From Trichocoleus desertorum NBK24 (GTDB lineage Bacteria > Cyanobacteriota > Cyanobacteriia > FACHB-46): a DNA stretch of 64,000 nucleotides. This document shows positions 45,124 to 52,731 of the stretch, piece by piece. Made by a program: the position numbers and the translations under genes. Positions within the stretch are counted from its first letter, which is position 1. Every line of letters begins with the position of its first letter. The notes under the pieces are model-generated. The model was not told where the DNA came from. It made no database searches and saw only the letters and a program-made list of their open reading frames with translations. Where the stretch lies: assembly GCF_030409055.1 (NCBI RefSeq), contig NZ_CP116619.1, forward strand, positions 2,705,628 through 2,769,627. Reading direction: 5' to 3'.

Positions 45124-46383
45124 TCAGGAAGTGACGTAGAGGCGATTGTTGCGTTGAGCTAGGATTCCCTTTTGAGCTAGGGAACGTAACGCATTCACCG
45201 CCTGAAATCGATTCATGCTTAAGGCTGCTTCAATTTCTGAGACTCGCGCCCCACTGGCCTGACGCAAATAGGTATACACTTCTGCCTCATCTAACCCCAG
45301 TTGATCTTGGTCGCTAATCTCAGGTTCCGCGATCGCAGTAGTGGGTTCAGTCGTAGCCTGAGGAGCAGCCTGAAGTTCAGCAGCCTTTACAGTGGCTGGC
45401 TCGAGTGCAATTGAGGTGGTTGTGATGGTCACGGTGCGATCGGCATACTCTGTTCGTGGCGGTGCAGTCGTGGGTATGGGTGCGATCGCCTTAGGTTCAC
45501 GGCAAACGAGTTCGTTGAGGAGTTCCCAAAGCAGGGTGGTAGATTCCTGTAGAGGCAGGCTGGTGCGGGAGAGCAGCACATCCATACAGATATCTCGGAA
45601 GTCAGCATCCTCCGCCATGACAGGAATATTATGCTCCTGGCAAACTTTGGCGATCGCAATGCCAGAGCGTAAACCAGAAGATTTCTCACCCCCAGATTTA
45701 AGCCGAAAAGCTTTGACCAACTGGGTGATTAAGATGGCGCTTTCTCGCTCGATCTCGGTTTTTTGGACTAAAATCTCTTGCTGAGTCAGCTCATCTGGCT
45801 CTGGCATGTTGATTGTGACCAGACGATCCATCAAGGCATCTTGAGTGGAATGCACCCCACAGTATTCTTCTGGATTGGAGGTGAAGATGGCCCGGAATTG
45901 AGGATTTACTCGCACATATTCGGGACGGTTGCCGCTAGGTGGCAAAGCCAAAATCTTTTCTTCTAAGGCAGAGAGTAAAACATTGTTGACTTCGGGGCGA
46001 GAGCGGTTGAACTCGTCGTAGACCAAGGTGAAACCTTCGCGGCAAGCCAAGGTGAGGCGCGAGTCTACCCAGTTTTGCTTGAGTTCATCCTCAACTTTGA
46101 CGACGCTGTGGATGAAGTTGTCTACAACTTTTTTGCGGGTATAACCCAATTGGTTGCCAATTAAGTCTGAAGTTTTGAACTCGTCATCGCCAAAGACCAA
46201 CATAATGGGCCGAGTCAAAAGGTCAGCCAAGTGTAAAGCCAGAGTGGTTTTACCTGTGCCAGCAGGGCCACGCAGATGCACGGAAAATCCAGATTGCAGG
46301 TAGCGCAAAGCTCTAGCAGCTACACGCTCGACGGCGGGAGTGCTGACAAATCGACGGGGGCGGGCTTGTAGAACGGTACTCAC
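45124..46383 (-). CDS. gvpN: Gas vesicle AAA+ ATPase GvpN with winged-helix tail
   Basis: A 419-residue MoxR-type AAA+ ATPase of gas-vesicle assembly. Residues about 38-50 hold Walker A ([13 protein letters not shown]), with Walker B at [20 protein letters not shown] and sensor 1 at [14 protein letters not shown]. The AAA+ core ends around residue 290. An extra acidic/Thr-Ala linker then leads to a C-terminal module (about 365-417: [20 protein letters not shown] and on) that looks like a winged helix. The same module ends GvpC here, which is unusual. The start GTG overlaps the gvpC stop by four bases (GTGA). Confidence 0.92.
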   Translation of the reverse strand: MSTVLQARPRRFVSTPAVERVAARALRYLQSGFSVHLRGPAGTGKTTLALHLADLLTRPIMLVFGDDEFKTSDLIGNQLGYTRKKVVDNFIHSVVKVEDELKQNWVDSRLTLACREGFTLVYDEFNRSRPEVNNVLLSALEEKILALPPSGNRPEYVRVNPQFRAIFTSNPEEYCGVHSTQDALMDRLVTINMPEPDELTQQEILVQKTEIERESAILITQLVKAFRLKSGGEKSSGLRSGIAIAKVCQEHNIPVMAEDADFRDICMDVLLSRTSLPLQESTTLLWELLNELVCREPKAIAPIPTTAPPRTEYADRTVTITTTSIALEPATVKAAELQAAPQATTEPTTAIAEPEISDQDQLGLDEAEVYTYLRQASGARVSEIEAALSMNRFQAVNALRSLAQKGILAQRNNRLYVTS

Positions 46384-47486
46384 AGGTTAAATTCCTCTTG
46401 GGTGTAATAGACGCGATCGCGCTGCGTAATTAAACCTTTGGTGATTAAGGAGCGGAGCACATCGACGGCTTGAATTCGATTAATCGTTAAAGCAGTTTCT
46501 AGTTCTGCTAAACGAGCTCCTTGAACTTGATGGATGTAGTTGTAAACTTCTTTTTCGATGTCTACAGGTTTGGGTTGAGCAGGGGGAATTGGAGCGCTAG
46601 TAGGCTCTGAATTTGACCTCTGCCCGTCTGTGGCCCCCCTCTTCTGTAGGAGAGGGAATGGGGGAGAGGTTTGGCTTTGAGTTAATTGATTTTCTAAATC
46701 TGCGCCCCAAACAGAAGTTCGCAAGTTGGTGCAATGTTGCTGTAGTTCAGTGCGAAAGGTGTCGAAGCGTTGGAACAGCGCTGCGACATGGGCTTGGCGA
46801 TCGCTTTTACTTTGGCTGAGGGTTTGTTGCAGTTGTTGGGCTCGGTCTTCTCGTAGTAGCTCCAGCTCCCACAAATAGCTCTGCACATCAGCACTAAGTT
46901 TCTCGACAAAGGTAGTGAGTTCTTTTGCTTGTTGGGTTCGCATTAAAACCCGTTCATGCTGACTGGTTGATAAGAGCGCTTGAGTTTCTTGTTGAAGCGT
47001 AGAAACTTGCGTTTGAATCTCTTGGCGCAGCAGGGTAACACTGGCATTTAGCTCGGAGTGGAATTGGCGTAGTTCTTGGGCTAATTGCTCAGCCATCAGC
47101 GATCGCTCTATGGCAGTCAGTGATAAAAACTCAGCCGTCTGCTCTTGGAGCTTTTGTACAAAACTATCTAGCTGCTCAGCTAGCTCCTCAGCTTGGATTT
47201 GACGCTCTAAGCGACTGTAAGCCAGAAAATTCTGGGTTTCTTGTTGCAACGCCTGGACTGACTGTTGCAGTTGCAGCCGGAACAGATGTTGGTTGGCTTG
47301 CCAAAGTTCACTCTCTTCCGTTAAATCAGCGCGAAATGCAGCGAGGTTGTTATGAACCTGGGCTGCTCGGACTTGGCGTTGTTGCCGCGTTGCCGCTAAA
47401 GCTGCTTGTACTTGTTGCTGGCGCTGAGCTAGTTGCTGCTGGCGCTGCCGCCGCTGTTCTTGCCATAAGTTTCTCAGAGCAACCAT
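46380..47486 (-). CDS. gvpC: Gas vesicle shell-strengthening protein GvpC fused to a winged-helix module
   Basis: About 368 residues. An N-terminal Gln/Arg-rich coiled coil precedes GvpC repeats of about 33 residues. The clearest start [32 protein letters not shown] and [16 protein letters not shown], each ending in an [F/L]xxF/[K/E] turn. The region closes at LRTSVWG, as GvpC normally ends. A linker containing [15 protein letters not shown], the translation of an interspersed repeat, leads to a C-terminal module (about 320-368: [20 protein letters not shown] and on) nearly the same as that of GvpN. Start: ATG 47486 behind GGAAGGA; the frame is open to 47570. Confidence 0.87.
   Translation of the reverse strand: MVALRNLWQEQRRQRQQQLAQRQQQVQAALAATRQQRQVRAAQVHNNLAAFRADLTEESELWQANQHLFRLQLQQSVQALQQETQNFLAYSRLERQIQAEELAEQLDSFVQKLQEQTAEFLSLTAIERSLMAEQLAQELRQFHSELNASVTLLRQEIQTQVSTLQQETQALLSTSQHERVLMRTQQAKELTTFVEKLSADVQSYLWELELLREDRAQQLQQTLSQSKSDRQAHVAALFQRFDTFRTELQQHCTNLRTSVWGADLENQLTQSQTSPPFPLLQKRGATDGQRSNSEPTSAPIPPAQPKPVDIEKEVYNYIHQVQGARLAELETALTINRIQAVDVLRSLITKGLITQRDRVYYTQEEFNL
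46631..46680 (+). repeat. Interspersed repeat within gvpC linker
   Basis: CCCCCCTCTTCTGTAGGAG followed by AGGGAATGGGGGAGAGGT has the look of a common cyanobacterial dispersed hairpin repeat. Here it is in frame and encodes the [11 protein letters not shown] segment between the GvpC repeats and the winged-helix module. Confidence 0.55.
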
Positions 47487-47541
47487 TGCGAGTTTCCTTC
47501 CACAAGCCGAGAGATCAGCCGAAATAAAAATGGGCGAAATG

Positions 47542-47568
47542 AAAAAAGGGGAGTCAGCAAGACTCCCC
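47542..47568 (-). terminator. Intrinsic terminator between gvpA and gvpC
   Basis: On the minus strand GGGGAGTC-TTGCT-GACTCCCC is followed by TTTTTT. Stem at 47548-47555 and 47561-47568. Located 10 bp past the gvpA stop and about 60 bp before the gvpC ATG, it should make gvpA message far more abundant than the rest of the cluster. Confidence 0.88.
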
Positions 47569-47578
47569 AAGCTAGCTA

Positions 47579-47797
47579 CTAAGCAGCAGGAACCGCAGCT
47601 TGAGTGGTCAAACCTACTGCTTCGGCATACTTTAGGTAGGTTTCAACGGAAGCAATTACAACCCGTGCCTCGATTGCCAACAGTTCGATTCCTACTAGGG
47701 AAACGCGAACCCAAGCATCAATGACAATACCTTTGTCGAGGATGCGGTCAATCACTTCAGCCAAACTAGAGGAGGAGTTTACTTTCTCAACAGCCAT
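47579..47797 (-). CDS. gvpA: Major gas vesicle structural protein GvpA
   Basis: The small hydrophobic protein that builds the ribs of the vesicle wall. The 72-residue sequence [20 protein letters not shown], followed by [20 protein letters not shown] and [20 protein letters not shown], is the near-invariant GvpA fold. Only one copy is present, whereas several cyanobacteria have tandem gvpA genes. TAGGAAA precedes the ATG at fair spacing. It is the first gene of the leftward gvp cluster and is followed by its own terminator. Confidence 0.98.
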   Translation of the reverse strand: MAVEKVNSSSSLAEVIDRILDKGIVIDAWVRVSLVGIELLAIEARVVIASVETYLKYAEAVGLTTQAAVPAA

Positions 47798-48164
47798 GAT
47801 GATTTCCTAGGTGTATTAATTGATAAATTTTTGGGGCCTGAAACACCACAGCCTTTTCATAGCAAGGGTTTGATGGAGCTGTGGGTACAAGGCTAGAATA
47901 AGTATTTAAGGTATTAAAAAGGCCAGCATAAACACGGAAAATCTGCCTCAGCAATTTTTGCTGTTGAGAGAAGTACTGAGGACAGTGCGTGAAGCTCGGA
48001 AAAGTTTTTGCAATGAATTGATTCAGTGATGCGATCGCTCCCACTTCAAAAATAAGCAGCACTTCATTACTAAAATGCTGCCTATAGGAACCTGCTTTCT
48101 TTGAGAAACTGCACTCCATGCTCCTGAGAACCTATACGAAAGGGTATGGAGCGAGCGGAAAGAG
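47798..48164. promoter_or_regulatory. gvpA upstream region
   Basis: A 367-bp gap between the CDC48-like gene and gvpA, both on the minus strand. It must hold the gvpA promoter, but no clear -35/-10 pair could be chosen. CCACAGC (47846-47852) and GCTGTGG (47878-47884) form an inverted repeat about 50-90 bp upstream of the gvpA start and may be an operator or leader stem. A weaker GCAGCA/TGCTGC stem lies near 48055-48081. Confidence 0.4.
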
Positions 48165-49991
48165 TTATGGGGTTTGTCTTTGGGCAGCGAGAGCTTGATA
48201 AGCAGAGGCAAACTCATCGTTACTAATCCGAATTTGGGTAGGATCGGCAAGTCCTGTGGCTCGGTAATGTCGAACAGCTTCTAAAGCGGCTTGATTACTC
48301 AGAAGGGCCAAATCTGCACCGTTCCAACCTTCCGTTTGTGCGGCCCAAGATGCTAGGTCTACGCCTTTTAAGGGTCGATCTTGGTTATGTACTTGCAAAA
48401 TGGCGAGGCGACTGGCTTGATCCGGTAGATCGACTTTGAGTTGTAAATCTAAGCGTCCCGCTCGTAGGAGGGCAGGGTCGAGGGCATCGGGGCGATTGGT
48501 CGCTCCAATCAGCAACACATTCGGGCAGCCTTGCAAGCCATCTAGTTCAGTTAAAAGTTGACCCACGACGCGATCGCTGACTCCAGAATCTCCATTAAAG
48601 CGGCCTCGTGCTGGAGCCAGGGTGTCAATCTCATCCACAAACACGACACAAGGAGCCGCTTGACGAGCCTTGCCGAATAATTCCCGCACGGCTTGTTCGG
48701 CAGCACCGACCCAACGGCTCAATAATTCTGGGCCATTAACGGCGATGAAGTTGGCTCTAGCTTGAGACGCCACGGCTTTAGCAAGGAGCGTTTTACCTGT
48801 ACCTGGTGGTCCCCAAAGCAGAATGCCGCGTGGCGCTTTGGCTCCCGTTTGTTGATAGAGTTCTGGGTAAAGCAGTGCCCCTTCCACAGATTCTTGGAGC
48901 GTTCGCTTCAGGTCATCTAGTCCGCCAATGTCATCCCAAGCTACGTCCGGGGACTCAATCTCTACCGAGCGCAGAACGGCGGGCTTGACTTCTTTGATGG
49001 CTTGCAGGAAGTCTTGCTGTGTTAAGGTCATTTCTTCGGGCGGGGGTTCATCTAAAGAAGGGACTAAGCGGCGCAAGGCACTGTAGGCAGCTTTTTGGCA
49101 AAGGGCTTTTAGGTCTGCACCGACTAGGCCAACTGCCAAGTCAGCGATCGCCCCTAAGTCCACTGAATCTAAGGGCATGGACTGGGTGAGAATCTGCAAA
49201 ATCTCTAATCGGCCATCGCGATCGGGCACTCGAAATTGAACTTCGCGATCGAAGCGACCAGGACGACGCAGTGCTGGGTCAAGATGATCGGGGCGGTTGG
49301 TGGCCGCGAGAACAATTACACCCTCGGTTTTGGCAAAGCCATCCATTAGCCCTAACAGTTGGGCGACCAGACGCTTCTCGACTTCCCCTTCCACTTTGCT
49401 GCGATCGGGAGCGAGGCTATCAATTTCATCAATAAACACCAGGCAGGGAGCAGACTTAGCGGCTTTGTCAAAAATGGCTCGCAATCGACCTTCGGCTTCC
49501 CCGTAATATTTCCCCATGACTTCGGGGCCAACGATCGCGATGTAGTTGACTCCTAAGTCTTCGGCTAAGGCGCGGGCAGTTAAAGTCTTACCTGTTCCGG
49601 GTGGTCCGACTAGCAACACACCTTTAGTGGGTTCCAAACCCAACCGTTGCAACAACTCTGGACGCTTGAGGGGAATTTCTACCAGTTCTCGCAGTTCCTT
49701 GAGGACAGGCGCTAGCCCACCCACGGTCTGTAGCGGTGGGGCTTTGGAGTCGCGGATCGGTGGCGTGACGGTGACTTCGGGGGTTGGGGCAGATGTCGCA
49801 TCAGCGCCAGGAGAAGTGACAGGGCCACGACGCACGCCCATACCTGAGGGGATGTTTCCTTGTCGGGGAATACTACTTAAACTGCGGGAGCGAAACTGAA
49901 TATCTGTCTTGATTTCTCCCTGTTCTGCCTTTTCTTCTAGGGCTTTGGCGAGTTCTATCAGTTGCTCAAACCCTTTGAATAAGTTGTCCAT
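48165..49991 (-). CDS. CDC48-type double AAA+ ATPase
   Basis: A 608-residue protein with two AAA+ domains (about 100-325 and 355-590). Walker A: GPPGTGKTLTARALAE and GPPGTGKTLLAKAVAS. Walker B: LVFIDEIDSLAPDR and VVFVDEIDTLAPAR. Both second-region-of-homology arginines (RRPGRFDREV, LRAGRLDLQL) are present. The N-terminal 95 residues are low-complexity and lack the classic CDC48 double-psi barrel. Such ATPases remodel or extract proteins. It is codirectional with gvpA downstream and divergent, across 95 bp, from the ArsA-like gene, so a gas-vesicle chaperone role is inferred. Confidence 0.88.
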   Translation of the reverse strand: MDNLFKGFEQLIELAKALEEKAEQGEIKTDIQFRSRSLSSIPRQGNIPSGMGVRRGPVTSPGADATSAPTPEVTVTPPIRDSKAPPLQTVGGLAPVLKELRELVEIPLKRPELLQRLGLEPTKGVLLVGPPGTGKTLTARALAEDLGVNYIAIVGPEVMGKYYGEAEGRLRAIFDKAAKSAPCLVFIDEIDSLAPDRSKVEGEVEKRLVAQLLGLMDGFAKTEGVIVLAATNRPDHLDPALRRPGRFDREVQFRVPDRDGRLEILQILTQSMPLDSVDLGAIADLAVGLVGADLKALCQKAAYSALRRLVPSLDEPPPEEMTLTQQDFLQAIKEVKPAVLRSVEIESPDVAWDDIGGLDDLKRTLQESVEGALLYPELYQQTGAKAPRGILLWGPPGTGKTLLAKAVASQARANFIAVNGPELLSRWVGAAEQAVRELFGKARQAAPCVVFVDEIDTLAPARGRFNGDSGVSDRVVGQLLTELDGLQGCPNVLLIGATNRPDALDPALLRAGRLDLQLKVDLPDQASRLAILQVHNQDRPLKGVDLASWAAQTEGWNGADLALLSNQAALEAVRHYRATGLADPTQIRISNDEFASAYQALAAQRQTP

Positions 49992-50086
49992 GCTTGTGCT
50001 GCCAGTTGGGTGATGCCAGTGAGGTGATGCAAGATAGCGATCGGTTCCAGGCCCATTGATTCAGGTGTAACAATCTTTACGAGCCT

Positions 50087-51955
50087 ATGCATCAGTATGA
50101 TTCCCTGCAACTCGCTCTCTTTAGCGGCAAAGGGGGTGTCGGTAAAACCACACTTTCCTGCGGTTTCGCTCGCCGCTGGGCCAAACAGTTTCCTGAGCAA
50201 ACAATTCTTTTAGTTTCCACTGATCCAGCTCATTCCTTGGGCGATGTGCTGCAAACAGAAACCAGTAATACGTCCCATGCCTTAGCCGATTTACCCAACT
50301 TGCAGGTGCGATCGCTGGATGCTGCGGCCCTTCTCCAAGACTTTAAAGCTCGGTATGGTCAGGTTTTAGAGCTTTTAGTAGAGCGAGGCAGTTTTGTTCA
50401 GGGAGAAGATCTATCTCCGGTTTGGAACTTAAGCTGGCCAGGGCTGGATGAGTTGATGGGCATTCTGGAAATCCAACGCCTCTTGCGAGAAGGAGAAGCT
50501 GATCGCGTGGTGGTGGATATGGCACCCAGCGGCCATACGATTAACTTGTTTAAGTTGATGGATTTCTTGGATGAGTTGCTGACGGCGTTGGAACTGTTTC
50601 AAGAAAAACATCGAGTTCTGAGCCAAAGTTTTACCGGACGTTACACCGCTGATGATGCCGATGCTTTTCTCTATGAGATGAAAGCAGAGCTATTGGCTGG
50701 GCGATCGCTTTTGCAAAACCCTGACTGCACCGCTTGTCTGGTAGTAGCGATCGCGGAACCGATGAGCTTTTTGGAAACTCAGCGGTTTTTAGAGGCACTG
50801 AACCAACTGCAAATTCCCTTGGGTGGACTGCTGGTGAATCACATTCTTACGCCGCTTGAGGATGGCGATCGCTACTATGAGCAGCAGGAGATTTTAGGCA
50901 AGTTTCAAACCCTGGGTGATCAGCCGATTTTCACTGTCCCCCAGCAACTTGAAGAACCTGTCGGCTCAGCCCCGCTCGATCATCTGGTGGCTCAGATCAC
51001 GCCTTTAGAAGTTGTGTTTTCTACTCCGCCAGTGGTGGTGCAATGGCCTACCAAAGTTTCTCCCAGTTTTGAGGATTTTATGGCGGCAGATCGGCAACTT
51101 TTACTCGTTGGGGGCAAAGGAGGAGTGGGCAAAACCACAGTCGCCGCTGCGATCGCTTGGGGTATGGCTGAACGACATCCCGATCGCCAAGTGCGAGTCA
51201 TTTCCATAGACCCCGCTCATTCTTTAGGCGATGCCTTTGGGCAACCGTTAGGACATCAGCCGACAGCATTAACCCACAACTTAACCGGGCAGGAAATTGA
51301 TGCCAGCGAAGTTCTAAACCAGTTCCGAGAGGAGTACCTGTGGGAACTGGCGGAGATGATGAGTGGGGATAGTTCCGAGGGCGATCGATCGCTCAGCATT
51401 GCCTACGGCCCCGAAGCATGGCGACGGATTGCCGCTCAAGCGTTACCAGGCATTGATGAGATGTTGTCGCTGATCACGGTGATCGATTTGCTGGAGCGGC
51501 AAGAGCAAGATTTGATTATTTTGGATACCGCTCCAACTGGACACTTGCTCCGCTTCCTCGAAATGCCTACCGCTCTGGGAGATTGGCTAGCCTGGATTTT
51601 TAAGCTGTGGATCAAGTATCAGGATGTGTTGGGGCGAACTGAGTTTATGGGGCGTCTGCGATCGCTGCGGCAACGGGTGATGCAAGCGCAAAAACGGCTC
51701 CAAGACCCGAAATATACCGAGTTTATTTTGGTGTTACAAGCGCAGTCGGCCATTGTGGCCGAGGGTCAGCGTTTAGCTCAGTCCTTAGCGGAGATGGGGG
51801 TGTCTCAACGCTACGTGGTTCATAACCGCTTTGAACCAGAACTCCTGCTGCCTGCTGATGCTTTACCTCAGCACACCACCATTCATCTGCCAGTCTTGCC
51901 CCGCTCCGTGACTCCCCTCGCTCGGATTCAAGGTGCAGCGGAGTTGTTGTTCTAA
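50087..51955 (+). CDS. Tandem ArsA/Get3-like ATPase
   Basis: A 622-residue protein with two ArsA-type domains. P-loops: SGKGGVGKTTLSC (about residue 13) and GGKGGVGKTTVAA (about 343). Switch motifs: DPAHSLGD in both halves, DMAPSGHTINLF and DTAPTGHLLRFLEMP. This is the tandem layout of bacterial ArsA (arsenite pump ATPase), but no ArsB, ArsD or ArsR gene lies near and no conserved metal-binding Cys triad is evident. A Get3-like role in handling hydrophobic proteins, such as GvpA, is possible given its position among gas-vesicle genes. The ATG at 50087 is firm. Confidence 0.85.
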   Translation: MHQYDSLQLALFSGKGGVGKTTLSCGFARRWAKQFPEQTILLVSTDPAHSLGDVLQTETSNTSHALADLPNLQVRSLDAAALLQDFKARYGQVLELLVERGSFVQGEDLSPVWNLSWPGLDELMGILEIQRLLREGEADRVVVDMAPSGHTINLFKLMDFLDELLTALELFQEKHRVLSQSFTGRYTADDADAFLYEMKAELLAGRSLLQNPDCTACLVVAIAEPMSFLETQRFLEALNQLQIPLGGLLVNHILTPLEDGDRYYEQQEILGKFQTLGDQPIFTVPQQLEEPVGSAPLDHLVAQITPLEVVFSTPPVVVQWPTKVSPSFEDFMAADRQLLLVGGKGGVGKTTVAAAIAWGMAERHPDRQVRVISIDPAHSLGDAFGQPLGHQPTALTHNLTGQEIDASEVLNQFREEYLWELAEMMSGDSSEGDRSLSIAYGPEAWRRIAAQALPGIDEMLSLITVIDLLERQEQDLIILDTAPTGHLLRFLEMPTALGDWLAWIFKLWIKYQDVLGRTEFMGRLRSLRQRVMQAQKRLQDPKYTEFILVLQAQSAIVAEGQRLAQSLAEMGVSQRYVVHNRFEPELLLPADALPQHTTIHLPVLPRSVTPLARIQGAAELLF

Positions 51956-51963
51956 AGCTCAAG

Positions 51964-52641
51964 CTAAACGAAATGATAGGGAGGAAGCGCTTCACTGAGA
52001 GTCAGTTCCCAATGAGGGCATTGAATTTGCCAGGTTTGTAAGTGTTCGTAAAGTTGGGGGCCTTCCTGAGCATTCACTAACAGATACACTCGTTGGCTGC
52101 CATCTTGTGCTTCACCTAAGACTGGCCCCGGATAGATTTGGGCGATCGCTTGCACCAAGGTCTGCCACTCAGCCGTCTGCTGCTGTTGCTGTTCGTACTG
52201 ACTTTGGAAACGGCGTTTTTTCGCTAAAAAATATTCTCGCCCCTGCGCCTCTGTTGGCAAGGTGGCTTCGATCTCCAAGACTAAGGGAGTTAACTTCAGG
52301 GTGTATTCGGCTTTCCCAGTCACCCTGGCTAACTTCTCCAGATATTCCTGGCTGTGGGTTTGCAAATGAGCTAGCAATCCTTCAGTGGATAAAAACCGAG
52401 TGCCAAACCGCAGGGGCAGTAAAGCGGTCTGCTCAAACAATTCTCGAATCACGCGATCGTGGGTCAACACTGCTTGAACTAACTGAGCGTCATGATCTTG
52501 TAGCGTTTCAAAAGACAACTCAGGTTCGATTAGGGCAGAGAGGCGATCGCAAGTCACTAGCTCCAAAGCACTCACAATTCCAGATGGTAGTTCGATGGCA
52601 CTTGTGGGTGTGTTGAGGAAAGCATAGGTGTACATCGGCAT
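51964..52641 (-). CDS. Second GvpL/GvpF family protein
   Basis: A 225-residue GvpL/F protein. YTYAFLNTPTSAIELPSGI, the SALIEPELSFETLQDHDAQL region, VLTHDRVIRELFEQTALLPL and RFGTRFLSTEGLLAHL match the family. A charged coiled coil (KKRRFQSQYEQQQQQTAEWQ) follows, and PPYHFV closes the protein as in GvpF. It is the last gene of the leftward KGK-HNH-MazG-like operon, 90 bp after the repeat protein, and ends 8 bp from the convergent ArsA-like gene. It gives the operon its direct link to gas vesicles. Confidence 0.9.
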   Translation of the reverse strand: MPMYTYAFLNTPTSAIELPSGIVSALELVTCDRLSALIEPELSFETLQDHDAQLVQAVLTHDRVIRELFEQTALLPLRFGTRFLSTEGLLAHLQTHSQEYLEKLARVTGKAEYTLKLTPLVLEIEATLPTEAQGREYFLAKKRRFQSQYEQQQQQTAEWQTLVQAIAQIYPGPVLGEAQDGSQRVYLLVNAQEGPQLYEHLQTWQIQCPHWELTLSEALPPYHFV

Positions 52642-52731
52642 CTAGGCGAGCTTGAAGCAGCCAGGTTACTTCAGGCAGGACGTGGTGAACAAAGGCGGCA
52701 TTTTCCTGCTTTATTTATCCACTTTAAGCCC

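Noticed and set aside
50087-51955. Arsenite pump ATPase ArsA
   Set aside because: No arsB, arsD, arsR or arsC gene is near and no clear metal-binding Cys triad is seen, so only ArsA/Get3-like is claimed.
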